Shown here: positions 25,971-35,302 of the stretch, piece by piece
Layout of the letters: each line of letters opens with the position of its first letter
Position numbering within the stretch: the stretch's first letter is position 1
Assembly: GCF_004764705.1 (NCBI RefSeq)
Contig: NZ_SHLX01000024.1
Location: forward strand, 87,409-151,408
Origin: Paenibacillus cymbidii
GTDB lineage: Bacteria; Bacillota; Bacilli; Paenibacillales; NBRC-103111
DNA: 64,000 bases
Direction: 5' to 3'
The notes under the pieces: model-generated
Databases searched by the model: none
The model's input: only the letters and a program-made list of their open reading frames with translations
What the model was told of the DNA's origin: nothing
Program-made: the position numbers and the translations under genes

Positions 25971-27227
25971 ATGAGCTTGAATTTTGCCAAAGATTTTATG
26001 CTGCAGCTGGCAGCAATCACGACGCTGATTTTTGCGTACCAGGTGTTTTTTGCCGGGAGGCCGCGTCTCGACCGCGGCAAAATCGCGCTGAACGTGCTGT
26101 TCGGGCTGTCCACGCTGCTGTGCATGACGTTTCCCGCCGTGTTTGCCTCCGATTACCGGGTCGATATCCGCATTGTGCCGTTGCTGCTCGGGACGCTTTA
26201 TGGCGGCCCGCTGACAGGCATCTTTTTGTCCGCTGTCATCATCCTGTACCGGTGGTATATCGACGTGGATATGGGACTGCTTACGACAGTGCTGAGCCTG
26301 TTGCTGAGCCTGCCGGTGTTTCTGTACTGCCGCAAATATTTTATCGCCGCCCGCAAAAACAAGCGGGTCGGCATCGCGTTCCTGCTCCTGCTCTATTACA
26401 GCCTGGCCGGCATCGTGTCGGTGGCGTTGGTCAGGGGACTGGCCTTCGTCGATGTCGTGCGCATCCATGAAATCCACATCGTGTTTAATGTGGCGGCGCT
26501 GCTGTTTTTTATCAACCTGAACGAAACGATCAAGGAAATGATCCAGAACAACCAGCGGCTGGAGTCGGAAGCGAAGGACGCGGAAATCGCCTTTTTGCGC
26601 TCCCAGATCAATCCCCATTTCCTGTACAACGCGCTCAATTCCATCGCCGCCCTATGCATCGACGAGCCGCGCAAAGCGCAGAATTTGACGCTGAATCTGG
26701 CACAATATTTGCGCAGCAGCTTCCACTTCAAGCGACTGAACGCCATGACAACGCTCGAACATGAGCTGGAGCTCGTCCGCGCTTATGTGAACATTGAAAA
26801 GGCCCGATTCGGCGACCGGCTGGAAGTCGAGTACGACGTGGATGCCGACCTGGATATGGAGATCCCTCCGCTGATGCTGCAGCCGCTCGTCGAAAACGCG
26901 ATCCGGCACGGCCTGATGTCCAATCTGCAGGGGGGAACGGTGAACATATCGGCCAAACGGCTGGCGAACGCGGTCATTCGTTTTACCGTCGCCGACAACG
27001 GTTGCGGGATGAGCGAAACGAAACGGAACGAAGTGCTGCAGCCGGACGCCGGCAAAGGCGGCATCGGACTGTGGAACATGAGCAAACGGTATCGCATCCT
27101 GTACGGCCGAAGTATCGGCCTGGTGAGTGCGGAAGGGGTCGGAACGAAAGTGGTTTTCGACATTCCCATGCAACCGGAGAAGACGAAAGGAGCGGGGCGG
27201 CATGCTGCGGGCGATTATCGTCGATGA
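25971..27227 (+). CDS. LytS-like membrane sensor histidine kinase (418 aa)
   Basis: Senses a signal and phosphorylates the regulator encoded next. I prefer the ATG at 25971 (GGGTGA upstream, membrane segment immediately after); an in-frame ATG at 25926 is the alternative. Residues 1-165 form a five-helix 5TM-LYT-type membrane domain ('PLLLGTLYGGPLTGIFLSAVIILYRWYI'). The His-kinase dimerisation motif 'INPHFLYNALNSI' lies near residue 216, with the phospho-accepting His. The ATPase domain follows, with 'LQPLVENAIRHGL' (N box), 'ADNGCGM' and 'GIGLWNMSKRY'. It overlaps the response regulator gene by 26 bases. The pair sits directly upstream of a sugar ABC transporter operon and probably controls it. 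Confidence 0.9.
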   Translation: MSLNFAKDFMLQLAAITTLIFAYQVFFAGRPRLDRGKIALNVLFGLSTLLCMTFPAVFASDYRVDIRIVPLLLGTLYGGPLTGIFLSAVIILYRWYIDVDMGLLTTVLSLLLSLPVFLYCRKYFIAARKNKRVGIAFLLLLYYSLAGIVSVALVRGLAFVDVVRIHEIHIVFNVAALLFFINLNETIKEMIQNNQRLESEAKDAEIAFLRSQINPHFLYNALNSIAALCIDEPRKAQNLTLNLAQYLRSSFHFKRLNAMTTLEHELELVRAYVNIEKARFGDRLEVEYDVDADLDMEIPPLMLQPLVENAIRHGLMSNLQGGTVNISAKRLANAVIRFTVADNGCGMSETKRNEVLQPDAGKGGIGLWNMSKRYRILYGRSIGLVSAEGVGTKVVFDIPMQPEKTKGAGRHAAGDYRR

Positions 27228-27810
27228 TGAGGAATTGTCGGTCAAATGGCTGAAGAGCGTGCTGGCCGAGGTCGGCGGGGTTGACGTCTGCGAAACGTTC
27301 ATGAGCCCGCTTGCCGCTTACGAATACGCGAAAACACATCCGATCCGGATTGCTTTCCTCGATATTTCGATGCCGGCGATCAACGGAATGCGGCTTTCGT
27401 CCCTGTTGCACGAGCTCGACGCTTCGATCGACGTTGTGTTCGTCACCGCGTATGACGACTTCGCCGTTCGTGCGTTCGAGCTGAGCGCGCTCGACTATTT
27501 GATGAAACCCGTCACCGCGGAGCGGCTGGCGAAGACGCTGGAGCGGATCGCAAGGAAACAGAGCGGCAGTGAAGCCGAAGCCGTCGGACCTCAAGCGGCC
27601 AATTACAAGCATAAAGAGCTGCTGACCGGGCAGGAGCTGAAAATATTGCAATTGGTCGCCGGCGGGCTGTCGAACAAGGAAATCGCCGACCGGCTGTACA
27701 TCAGCGGGGAAACGGTCAAGTCGCATATCAAAAGCGTATACCGCAAGCTCGGCATCAACAGCCGGCTGCAGGCGCTGCGGCGGGCCGAACAATGGAAGCT
27801 GCTGGAATGA
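27202..27810 (+). CDS. NarL/FixJ-type response regulator (202 aa)
   Basis: The start at 27202 has AAGGAG at 27187-27192 and lies inside the kinase gene. The receiver domain (1-120) shows 'IIVDDEE', the phospho-Asp in 'AFLDISMP', Thr in 'VFVTAYDD' and Lys in 'LMKPV'. The C-terminal LuxR-type helix-turn-helix is 'LTGQELKILQLVAGGLSNKEIADRLYISGETVKSHIKSVYRKLGI'. LytS-like kinases usually pair with LytTR regulators, so the NarL-type output here is unusual. The receiver itself ('FELSALDYLMKPVTAERL') resembles those of LytR/AlgR regulators. A terminator follows, and then the transporter operon. Confidence 0.93.
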   Translation: MLRAIIVDDEELSVKWLKSVLAEVGGVDVCETFMSPLAAYEYAKTHPIRIAFLDISMPAINGMRLSSLLHELDASIDVVFVTAYDDFAVRAFELSALDYLMKPVTAERLAKTLERIARKQSGSEAEAVGPQAANYKHKELLTGQELKILQLVAGGLSNKEIADRLYISGETVKSHIKSVYRKLGINSRLQALRRAEQWKLLE

Positions 27811-27853
27811 ACCCGGTATTGGCGCAAATAAACGGGGCTGTCGCCCTCATCGC

Positions 27854-27892
27854 AGGACCGCATTTCGCCGCAGGCGAACGTGCGGTCCTTTT
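27854..27892 (+). terminator. Intrinsic terminator after the LytS-like/NarL-type pair
   Basis: AGGACCGCA and TGCGGTCCT form a 9-bp stem, with a GC-rich hairpin in the loop and TTTTGTT after it. The transporter operon therefore needs its own promoter in 27893-28044; TACAAT at 27983-27988 is the best -10 candidate. Confidence 0.8.
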
Positions 27893-28044
27893 GTTGTGCG
27901 CCCAGTATGGCGTTTGCCGGATTTGTCGATTTGGTGTTGTTTTCGAATCATTCTCGTGCCTGTTCCGCGCAGCGGAACCGGTTACAATAAGTGTCGTGAA
28001 GAAGAGCGCAGGCGAAAGCGGCAGCAAAGGAAAGGGAGGAAAGC

Positions 28045-28965
28045 ATGGCTAACGGCAAACATCCTGTGCAACGATTGATGGTGAACGCGAAAAAATACAT
28101 GTTTCTGTATGTATTGATGGCTCCCGCCTTGCTCGCGACCTTGGTGTTTCAATATATCCCGATGCCGGGTATCATCATTGCTTTTATGGACTACGATTTT
28201 TTCAAAGGCTGGCACAGCCCCTGGGTCGGGCTCAAGCATATCCGGGAAATATTCGAAGTGCCTTCGATCACCGATTCGATCTGGAACACGCTCAAGCTCA
28301 GCCTGACATCGCTCGTCATCGTGTTTCCCGCGCCGATCGCGCTGGCGCTGCTGCTGAACGAGGCGCGTCTCGCCATTTTTCGCCGGCTGGTGCAGACGCT
28401 CAGCTTCCTGCCGCACTTCCTGTCCTGGATATCCGTCATCGGAATAGCGACCACCTTCTATTCCTTGTACGGGCCGCTGAACGATCTTGTGGCCTACTTC
28501 GCCGGCGAAGAAGCAAGACAGCTCTTCCTGACCAAACAAAGCTTCTTCATTCCGAACGTGATCGGCATCACCGTCTGGAAGGAAACGGGCTGGTCGTGCA
28601 TCATCTTCCTCGCCGCCATCGCCGCCATCGATTTGCAGCAATACGAAGCGGCCCGGATCGACGGGGCAAGCCGGTTTCAGCAAATGCGCTACATTACGCT
28701 GCCTGGCATTATGCCGACGATCATGATTTTGCTGATCCTGCGTCTCGGCAACATTTTCGCCAGCAATTTCGAATTGATTTATGGCCTGCAAAATCCGTTC
28801 ATCAACTTCGACGTCATTTCGACCGTGATTTTCAAATCGGGCATCCAGCAGCAAAATTATTCCATGGCCACGGCCGTCGGATTTGTCGAAGGGTTGATCG
28901 CCTTGCTGCTGACGCTGGCCGCGAATCGCCTGTCCAAAAAAGTCAGCGGCGTAGGAGTTTGGTAA
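28045..28965 (+). CDS. Carbohydrate ABC transporter permease, LplB/UgpA type (306 aa)
   Basis: One of the two membrane subunits of a CUT1-type sugar importer. GGGAGG precedes the ATG. Six hydrophobic helices can be seen, starting at 'YMFLYVLMAPALLATLVFQYIPM'. The EAA loop that contacts the ATPase is 'EAARIDGASRFQQMRYITLPGIMPTIMILLILR' (about 210-242). Sequence features ('GIIIAFMDYDFFKGWHSPWVGLKHIREIF') place it with LplB-like permeases that work with YtcP/LplC-like partners and large binding lipoproteins. No ATPase gene is present; in this family it is usually a shared MsmX-like protein encoded elsewhere. Confidence 0.93.
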   Translation: MANGKHPVQRLMVNAKKYMFLYVLMAPALLATLVFQYIPMPGIIIAFMDYDFFKGWHSPWVGLKHIREIFEVPSITDSIWNTLKLSLTSLVIVFPAPIALALLLNEARLAIFRRLVQTLSFLPHFLSWISVIGIATTFYSLYGPLNDLVAYFAGEEARQLFLTKQSFFIPNVIGITVWKETGWSCIIFLAAIAAIDLQQYEAARIDGASRFQQMRYITLPGIMPTIMILLILRLGNIFASNFELIYGLQNPFINFDVISTVIFKSGIQQQNYSMATAVGFVEGLIALLLTLAANRLSKKVSGVGVW

Positions 28966-28978
28966 AGGGGAGAGAAAC

Positions 28979-29878
28979 TTGCGCGATCGATCGCTTTCTT
29001 ACAGAACATTCACCTGGTTCAATTATTTGATTTTGACGTTGGCCGGGCTGATCACCGTTTATCCGTATTTGAACGTGCTGGCGCTGGCGCTTAACGACGC
29101 GTCGGACAGCGCGAAGGGCGGCATTTATTTGTGGCCGCGCATGCCGACCTGGGACAATTTCCGGCTGGTCCTGGGTTCGCATACGATCGTTACGGCCGCC
29201 GTCAATTCGGTCATGCGCGTCATTGTCGGCACATCGCTTGCCTTGATGACGCAGTTCGCCGCCGCTTATGCTTTTACGAGAAAAGACTTGCCCGGCAGAA
29301 CGCAGCTGCTGCTGTATTTGACGATCCCGATGTTTTTCAGCGGCGGCCTGATCCCGCAATACATGCTGTATTCGAAGATTCATTTCATCAACAGTTTCCT
29401 GGTGTACGTCATTCCGGGCATGTTCAGTTTCTTCCATATGATCGTCATCCGCACTTACATGAATACCATTCCTTCCAGCCTGGAGGAGTCGGCGAAGATC
29501 GACGGCGCTTCGGAAATTACGATCTTTTTCAAAATCATGCTGCCCTTGTCCAAGCCGATACTGGCCACGATTGCCTTGTGGATCGCCGTTTCGCAATGGA
29601 ACGACTGGACGACGACGCTTTATTTTATCCTCAACCAGAAGTATTACACGCTGCAATACATTCTGGTGCAGATGATCAAGGAAGGGGAACGCATGACGGC
29701 GATGATCCAGGAGGCGCAAATGCAAGGGCTCGACACGTCGAGCATCGTCATCCACGCCAGCCCGGAAGCGCTCAAGGCGGCGCAGGTCATCATCACCACA
29801 TTGCCGATCATTGCCATATATCCGTTTCTGCAGAAGTACTTCATCAAGGGCGTCATGATCGGCAGCGTCAAGGAATAG
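28979..29878 (+). CDS. Carbohydrate ABC transporter permease, LplC/YtcP type (299 aa)
   Basis: The second membrane subunit of the importer. It starts with TTG at 28979, with AAAGGGGAGAG upstream, 13 bases after the first permease. The order of helices and the EAA loop 'ESAKIDGASEITIFFKIMLPLSKPILATIALWIAV' (about 177-211) are typical, as is 'DWTTTLYFILNQKYYTLQYILVQMI' near the end. It ends in 'FIKGVMIGSVKE', the usual C-terminus of this family. A hairpin lies in the 66-base gap to the binding-protein gene. Confidence 0.94.
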   Translation: MRDRSLSYRTFTWFNYLILTLAGLITVYPYLNVLALALNDASDSAKGGIYLWPRMPTWDNFRLVLGSHTIVTAAVNSVMRVIVGTSLALMTQFAAAYAFTRKDLPGRTQLLLYLTIPMFFSGGLIPQYMLYSKIHFINSFLVYVIPGMFSFFHMIVIRTYMNTIPSSLEESAKIDGASEITIFFKIMLPLSKPILATIALWIAVSQWNDWTTTLYFILNQKYYTLQYILVQMIKEGERMTAMIQEAQMQGLDTSSIVIHASPEALKAAQVIITTLPIIAIYPFLQKYFIKGVMIGSVKE

Positions 29879-29894
29879 CTTTACAAGTTCGGCT

Positions 29895-29917
29895 ATCAGA
29901 CCGATAGTGGTCTTAGC
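29895..29917 (+). other. Hairpin between permease and binding-protein genes
   Basis: AGACC and GGTCT pair around GATAGT, with flanking GCTA and TAGC. There is no T run. It may stabilise or process the transcript so that the binding protein is made in excess. Confidence 0.4.
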
Positions 29918-29944
29918 ATACTAACTTAACCAGGGGGTTCGCAC

Positions 29945-31912
29945 ATGGGCAATATCCGAAAAAAACTGATTGTTGGCAGTGCGCTAGTATTGCTTGCGGT
30001 GCCGCTATTGGAAGGGTGCCAGAAGACGAAAGACGACGCTTCGGGCAGTACCGCACCGGGCGCAAGCGCAAGTGCAAGCGCCAGTCCGAGCGCATCGGCG
30101 GCGAATGTGCCGTACAACGAGATGAAGGTGAACGACAGCTCGGAGCTGCCGAACTGGACGGGCAAACAGCTCAAGCTGACGTACTGGTCCGGCCAGGGAG
30201 CCGGCGGCGCGCGCAAAGTGGTGAAATCCGGCGGCGATGTGGTCAGTCCGGAAGTGGCGCGGGTGACCGGCATCACGCTCGACGAGGACAACTCTTACGA
30301 CAACGGCGGCGGCCAAACGTTCGATCAGAAGCTGGCGCTGCTGAATGCCGCTAACGATTGGCCCAGCATCGTCGTGAACCCGGGCAATTTGAAAGCGCTT
30401 GTAGACAATAACAAGGTGTACGACCTGACCGATCTGCTGCCGAAGTACGCGCCCAATCTGGTGAAAAAAATACCGAAGGACCTGACGACGATCTGGGTGG
30501 ACGACGACAGTGTAACCGGCGGGAAACCGGGCAAAGTATATGCCGCGCCAAGCGGGCTGAACGAACAGTCGCTCGCTTTGGTCGATCCTACGCTGGACAA
30601 GGACAAATATTCGGTTTATCCGCTTTCGCTGCCAACGGAAGCCAAAGGCTTCGTTGTCGTCCGCGACGACATTCTGAAGCAGCTGTATCCGAACGCCAAA
30701 ACCCAGAAGGAAATCGAAGACCTGTACCTGAAGAACGGCAAGTTCACGAAAGAAGACATCTTCGACGTGCCGATCAACAGCAAGGAAGAGTTCATCAAAT
30801 TTATGTACGACATCAAGAAGTTGGGCGTCAAGGAAGGCAACCAGGAAGTATATCCTTCTTACGCGTTCGCCGGACAGGACAACTGGAACCTGGTCAACAA
30901 TTTGCAAGGCTGGCTCGAAGGGCGGTTCCCGACAAGCAACTATTTCAGCTATTTCAACAAAAAGGACCAGAAGCTCGAATATTTGTTCAAGGAGCCGCAA
31001 TTCAAGGATGCGATGCTGACCTGGAACAAGCTGGTTCGCGACGGCATCTTCGCCAAAGAATCGTTCATCGATTCGTATCAGGTGTTCACCGAAAAGGCGA
31101 ATAAAGGTCTGTACGCCGTTCTGTACGGCGGCACGGACGGGGCCGCCCAGAACGCGCAATTCGCCAAGGACGGCAAGCCGTACCGGTACCGCAAGGTGTA
31201 CCTGAACATTCCGCTCAAGGCGGATACGTACCCGGTATATGCCAACATGCCGAAGATAACGCTTTCCATCGCCATCTTCAAGGATAAGGTGAAGGAAGAG
31301 GACGTGCCGCAGGTGCTGCGATGGATCGACTTCATGGTGTCGGACACCGGCGAGAAGCTGGCGGCCTGGGGGCCGAAATCCGCCGGCCTGTGGGACGAAA
31401 CGAACGGCAAACGCGTGTTTAAGGACAAGGATCTTGAAGCGTACATGGTTGCCGGTACTGCCACCGACAAAGCGGTATTTTACAACTTGCGCAACGGCAT
31501 CAACTCCAGCAACATGCCGAACGGCGGCATGATGCCGACATATATGCGGCTTGGGGCAAGCAAATTTGCGCCGGCTGTCGTTTACGACAAGAAGCTGATC
31601 GCTTCGGCCGCCAATACGTATTTTCGCGCGGGGCTGGTGGAGAACGTCAATTATGTGCTGTCCCGGGCGCCGCAATTTTACAGCTACGTCGCGCAAGTTC
31701 CCGACGCGGACAAAGCGTGGAAAGCGAGAACGGGCGGGTTCGAGCAGCCGCTGACCCGGGTGATGACCGCCGAAAACGACACTCAGTTCGACAAGCTGTT
31801 CGCCGATTTCCTGGCAACGGCCGACAAGTTCGGTTACACGGACAATTTGCTGCCGCAAATGTGGCAAGTGTTCGAGAAGCAAAACGCCGATTTGATGAAA
31901 AATTTGAAGTAG
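29945..31912 (+). CDS. Extracellular sugar-binding lipoprotein of the LplA type (655 aa)
   Basis: Captures the substrate for the two preceding permeases. The signal peptide ends in the lipobox 'LLEGC' (Cys 25), so the protein is lipid-anchored. A Ser/Ala-rich linker (about 30-55) leads to a large bilobed binding domain; the length of 655 matches LplA-like proteins rather than small MalE-type ones. 'KQLKLTYWSGQG' opens the domain, and 'DQKLALLNAANDWPSIVVNPGNLKALVDNNKVYDLTDLLPKYAP' is typical of this family. GGGGG precedes the start. Many Trp and Tyr residues suggest a di- or oligosaccharide ligand, which cannot be named from the sequence. Confidence 0.92.
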   Translation: MGNIRKKLIVGSALVLLAVPLLEGCQKTKDDASGSTAPGASASASASPSASAANVPYNEMKVNDSSELPNWTGKQLKLTYWSGQGAGGARKVVKSGGDVVSPEVARVTGITLDEDNSYDNGGGQTFDQKLALLNAANDWPSIVVNPGNLKALVDNNKVYDLTDLLPKYAPNLVKKIPKDLTTIWVDDDSVTGGKPGKVYAAPSGLNEQSLALVDPTLDKDKYSVYPLSLPTEAKGFVVVRDDILKQLYPNAKTQKEIEDLYLKNGKFTKEDIFDVPINSKEEFIKFMYDIKKLGVKEGNQEVYPSYAFAGQDNWNLVNNLQGWLEGRFPTSNYFSYFNKKDQKLEYLFKEPQFKDAMLTWNKLVRDGIFAKESFIDSYQVFTEKANKGLYAVLYGGTDGAAQNAQFAKDGKPYRYRKVYLNIPLKADTYPVYANMPKITLSIAIFKDKVKEEDVPQVLRWIDFMVSDTGEKLAAWGPKSAGLWDETNGKRVFKDKDLEAYMVAGTATDKAVFYNLRNGINSSNMPNGGMMPTYMRLGASKFAPAVVYDKKLIASAANTYFRAGLVENVNYVLSRAPQFYSYVAQVPDADKAWKARTGGFEQPLTRVMTAENDTQFDKLFADFLATADKFGYTDNLLPQMWQVFEKQNADLMKNLK

Positions 31913-31943
31913 CATGAGGAATTGAACCGTATTGGCCATCGAT

Positions 31944-31970
31944 CCTGACGTTCCGCAAGGGACGTCAGGC
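31944..31970 (+). other. Hairpin without T run between binding lipoprotein and beta-helix gene
   Basis: CCTGACGTTCC and GGGACGTCAGG form an 11-bp stem with a GCAA loop. No U tract follows, so it is more likely an mRNA-stabilising or processing structure than a full terminator. It lies 32 bases after the lipoprotein stop. Confidence 0.55.
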
Positions 31971-32080
31971 ATCCGGCCTTGACACGATGAAGGAGGTGAC
32001 AGGACGCTCGCACACAACTGGAAGCGGTTTCTTGGCGCAAGGAAGCAACGGATCGCATAATGAATAGGAGGAAGTTGTTG

Positions 32081-35000
32081 ATGAAGACGATGAAAAGCAA
32101 GCTTGCGCTTGTACTTGCACTCGTTTTGGCGGTGAGCGCATTTGCCGCCATGTTGATGCCGGTCCCGTCGCCTGCGGCGGCGGCGGGCGAAGTGCCGGAA
32201 ATATCCTATGTGACCAAATCGGCCGATATGGGCGCGCCCTTTACGATCATGGGCGAGCATCTGGACACGGTGACGGAAGTATGGCTGTGGGTGCCGGGGA
32301 CCGATACGGCGGCGGTGCGGAAGCTGGACGATCTCGACAGCTTGCCGGCGCTGCCCGCCGTGCCGGATGAGAATGCGGTGAAGGTCGGCATCATCAGCCA
32401 GCCGAATGCGCATACGCTGATGGCCAAAGGGATCGGCGAAAACTTCTTTGTCGCCAGAGCCGTCGCCCCTACGGTGCTGTGGCTGAAATCGGCGAGCGGC
32501 TGGTCGGCGCCGTACATGTTCAACAAGCCGGACTTGTATTTTTCCTCTTATGACAAGGTGCTTCCGGGTCAGGAGATGAGCGTGTTCGGCATCGACTTGG
32601 CCAATGCGGATACGAATCCGGTCAGCGGTCAGGTCATGTTCCGCAACGTTGCCACCCACGCCGTGTACTGGGGAACGGTGCTGACGACAAGCAACCAGAA
32701 CCGGCCGAACCGGTACCAATATTCGTGGGACTTCAAGGTGCCGGCCGATGCGGTGCCGGGCACGTATGAAGTGGCGGTCCATAACCTGAACGGAGGGGCA
32801 TACGCCTGGAGCAACCGGCTGACCGTTCAGATCGCCGGCTCGCTGACACTGGTCGAGGCGCTGGCGCGTCCAAGCAACGACGGCACCGTATTGCCCGCGT
32901 ATACGCTCGACAAAACGTATGTTTCCCGCAACATCGAGCGAAGCGAATATACGTCTGCGGTGGAAGCGACCTACGGCACGTTCGGCAATTACATTCAAAC
33001 GCAAATCGACCGAGTATCGGCGCAAGGCGGAGGCACCGTAACGCTCCCGCCCGGCATCATTGCGCTCAATAAGCCGCTGATCGTCAAAGAAGGTGTCGTG
33101 CTTCAGGGCCAGGGCAAGGGCAGCACCGAATTCCGCATCAACCGGCTGGACCCGCTCAAAAATGTTCCCGGCACGTATGCGGCGGAAAAACCGATGATCG
33201 TGCTGCTGACGAATACCGCTTTATTGGATTTGTCCGTTACGGTGGGAGACGGCGCCTTGACCGCCGTTACGATCGATTCGCGGGTGAATCCGCGAACCAT
33301 TTTGGTGAAGAATACGAACATTTATAATGAGGAAACGCAAAATACGGCGAGCGTGTTTCCCGCAGGCATCAGCGTCATCGGCGTCACGAAGGGACTAACG
33401 ATCGTCGGCAACGAGGTGAAGGCCAACCGGCCGCTTATTACCCGGCACTCCTACGCAACGCCGCATCAATATTCCTACATTGTCGGCAACAAATTCGACG
33501 GATATCCGAGCAACAATTCCTATTCGGGGGTTACGCTCTATACGCTCGCCAACTCCATATTCGCCTACAACGAGGTGAACAATTCGACCCGCGGCCTCGT
33601 CAATCAGACGGGCATGTGGCGGAACTGGATCTACAACAATACGTTCGAAAGCATCGGCGGCATCTCGAACGGCAGCGAAGTCGTGTTGCCGGAAAACAAC
33701 AACAAAGGGCAGACGAACAGCGTCACGAGCGCCACGTACACCAGCGTGACGATCGATTCGCCGTTCAGCGACGCCACCTATTACAAAAATTGGACCAACC
33801 ACTATATTGCCGCCAACAACAGCGAATTTTACGTGTATGTGCTGACCGGACGCGGCATGGGGCAATTCCGCAAAGTGACCGACAATGTCGGCACCACGCT
33901 GCAGATCGCCGAACCGTGGAACGTTGTGCCGGACAGCACAAGCAAGGTTTCGGTCATCGGGCATGTGAGCATGTCGACCAACAACCTGTTCGTCAACAAC
34001 ACAATCAAGGATTCGATCGGGCCGGCCATGTTCATTTGGGGCTTTGCGGTCGAAAACGCGATTGTCGGCAACGAATTTTACAATGCCGGGTCGTTGATGG
34101 AATGGTCGATGGTGCAGACGCCGCCGGCCAATATGACGATTTACAATTACACCGCCAACAATATGCTGATCAATTCCGGCGATCTGCTGTTCCGCAACCA
34201 GGTCTCGTCCTTGTACAACTTCGGCGAGGATCCGATCTACGACAACGGCAATGCGTTCGGCAACGCGTTCGTGCGCAACAAAGTCGTCAGTCCGTCGCAT
34301 GTCGGCGAATACAACAACTATTCGAATATGAACGTGTTCACCGCCGTCCCCGAAGGAGGCATCACAGTCCGGAGCGCCAGCTACAACATGTTCTCCGGCA
34401 ACTACGTTTTTGGTGCAACCAACGGGATCGTTTTCCATAACAGCATCGGCAACGTGCTGTACAGCAACAAGTTCGTCCGCATCGACGGAAGCCCGATCCT
34501 GCTGATCGGTTCCTCGATTCCTTATCGGGTCGATCCGCTCGGCGCTTCCTATACGGAAACGAGCTTGCCCGGCGAGCCCCAGGCTTCCGATAATCGGGTG
34601 ATCGTCCGTCCGGGCGCGGCTCCTGCCGGCACGGTCAATGTGGCGGTTTACAAGACGGCGATTACCGCGTCGTTCCTGCCCTCAGCCGTAAGGCCGCTGT
34701 CTTATTTGACGGACAACAAGTTCGACTCAAGCAATTACTTCTTGCCGACCGTTCCCGGACCGCAATACGTGCAGCTCGATCTGGGACAAAATTACGACTT
34801 GAGCAAAGTCAAGCTGTGGCATTATTACATCGACAGCCGGATTTATCACGATGTGATCATTCAAGTATCGACGACGGCCGATTTCTCTTCCGGCGTCACG
34901 ACATTGTTCAACAACGACAACGATAATTCGTCCGGCCAAGGGATCGGAACGGACGCCGAATATTACGAAGGCGCTTCGGGGCTGGAGCTCCAGTTCCCGG

Positions 35001-35095
35001 CGGTGACCGCAAGATATATCCGCTGCTGGGTGAGCGGGAACAGCGTCAACGACTTTGGCCACTGGACCGAACTGCAAGTATTTCCGGCCCTTTGA
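32081..35095 (+). CDS. Secreted right-handed beta-helix protein with C-terminal discoidin-like domain (1004 aa)
   Basis: The start at 32081 has AGGAGG at 32067-32072. A signal peptide (1-35) ends near 'SPAAAAG'. The N-terminal part (about 40-270) contains TIG-like beta sandwiches ('PEISYVTKSADMGAPFTIMGEHLDTVTEVWLW'). A pectate-lyase-superfamily parallel beta-helix follows (about 300-830; 'IQTQIDRVSAQGGGTVTLPPGIIALNKPLIVKEGVVLQGQGKGSTEF', then many 'NNTF', 'NEFYN', 'NKF' turns). The C-terminus (about 850-1004; 'YVQLDLGQNYDLSKVKLWHYY...RYIRCWVSG') is an F5/8C (CBM32-like) sugar-binding domain. Probably an extracellular polysaccharide lyase or glycosidase supplying the preceding importer. No catalytic residues could be assigned. 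Confidence 0.88.
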   Translation: MKTMKSKLALVLALVLAVSAFAAMLMPVPSPAAAAGEVPEISYVTKSADMGAPFTIMGEHLDTVTEVWLWVPGTDTAAVRKLDDLDSLPALPAVPDENAVKVGIISQPNAHTLMAKGIGENFFVARAVAPTVLWLKSASGWSAPYMFNKPDLYFSSYDKVLPGQEMSVFGIDLANADTNPVSGQVMFRNVATHAVYWGTVLTTSNQNRPNRYQYSWDFKVPADAVPGTYEVAVHNLNGGAYAWSNRLTVQIAGSLTLVEALARPSNDGTVLPAYTLDKTYVSRNIERSEYTSAVEATYGTFGNYIQTQIDRVSAQGGGTVTLPPGIIALNKPLIVKEGVVLQGQGKGSTEFRINRLDPLKNVPGTYAAEKPMIVLLTNTALLDLSVTVGDGALTAVTIDSRVNPRTILVKNTNIYNEETQNTASVFPAGISVIGVTKGLTIVGNEVKANRPLITRHSYATPHQYSYIVGNKFDGYPSNNSYSGVTLYTLANSIFAYNEVNNSTRGLVNQTGMWRNWIYNNTFESIGGISNGSEVVLPENNNKGQTNSVTSATYTSVTIDSPFSDATYYKNWTNHYIAANNSEFYVYVLTGRGMGQFRKVTDNVGTTLQIAEPWNVVPDSTSKVSVIGHVSMSTNNLFVNNTIKDSIGPAMFIWGFAVENAIVGNEFYNAGSLMEWSMVQTPPANMTIYNYTANNMLINSGDLLFRNQVSSLYNFGEDPIYDNGNAFGNAFVRNKVVSPSHVGEYNNYSNMNVFTAVPEGGITVRSASYNMFSGNYVFGATNGIVFHNSIGNVLYSNKFVRIDGSPILLIGSSIPYRVDPLGASYTETSLPGEPQASDNRVIVRPGAAPAGTVNVAVYKTAITASFLPSAVRPLSYLTDNKFDSSNYFLPTVPGPQYVQLDLGQNYDLSKVKLWHYYIDSRIYHDVIIQVSTTADFSSGVTTLFNNDNDNSSGQGIGTDAEYYEGASGLELQFPAVTARYIRCWVSGNSVNDFGHWTELQVFPAL

Positions 35096-35119
35096 TGCCG
35101 TATTCCGGTCGGAGTCAGT

Positions 35120-35144
35120 GCGGGAGCCACATGGCGGCTCCCGC
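35120..35144 (+). terminator. Hairpin after the beta-helix gene, possible terminator
   Basis: GCGGGAGCC and GGCTCCCGC can pair over 8-9 bases. No T run follows, so termination is uncertain. It is the only candidate between 35095 and the repeat at 35303. Confidence 0.4.
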
Positions 35145-35302
35145 TGTGTCGGGGAAGAAACGGTGTTGCTTTCTTCAATCGCTTCCGCATCGTGTCTGAG
35201 CACTTGTCGTTTGGCCTCTTTTTTCGTCACTCTCCAGCCTGTAGTCATTATGCTCTCCTCCGATCGCTTCTTGTTTTCGGATGCCCGGAATCAACGAGGC
35301 AG

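Noticed and set aside
30005..33025. 1006-codon open frame on the minus strand
   Set aside because: It lies antisense to the binding lipoprotein and beta-helix genes, which have clear domains and ribosome-binding sites. No domain is recognisable in the minus-strand frame.
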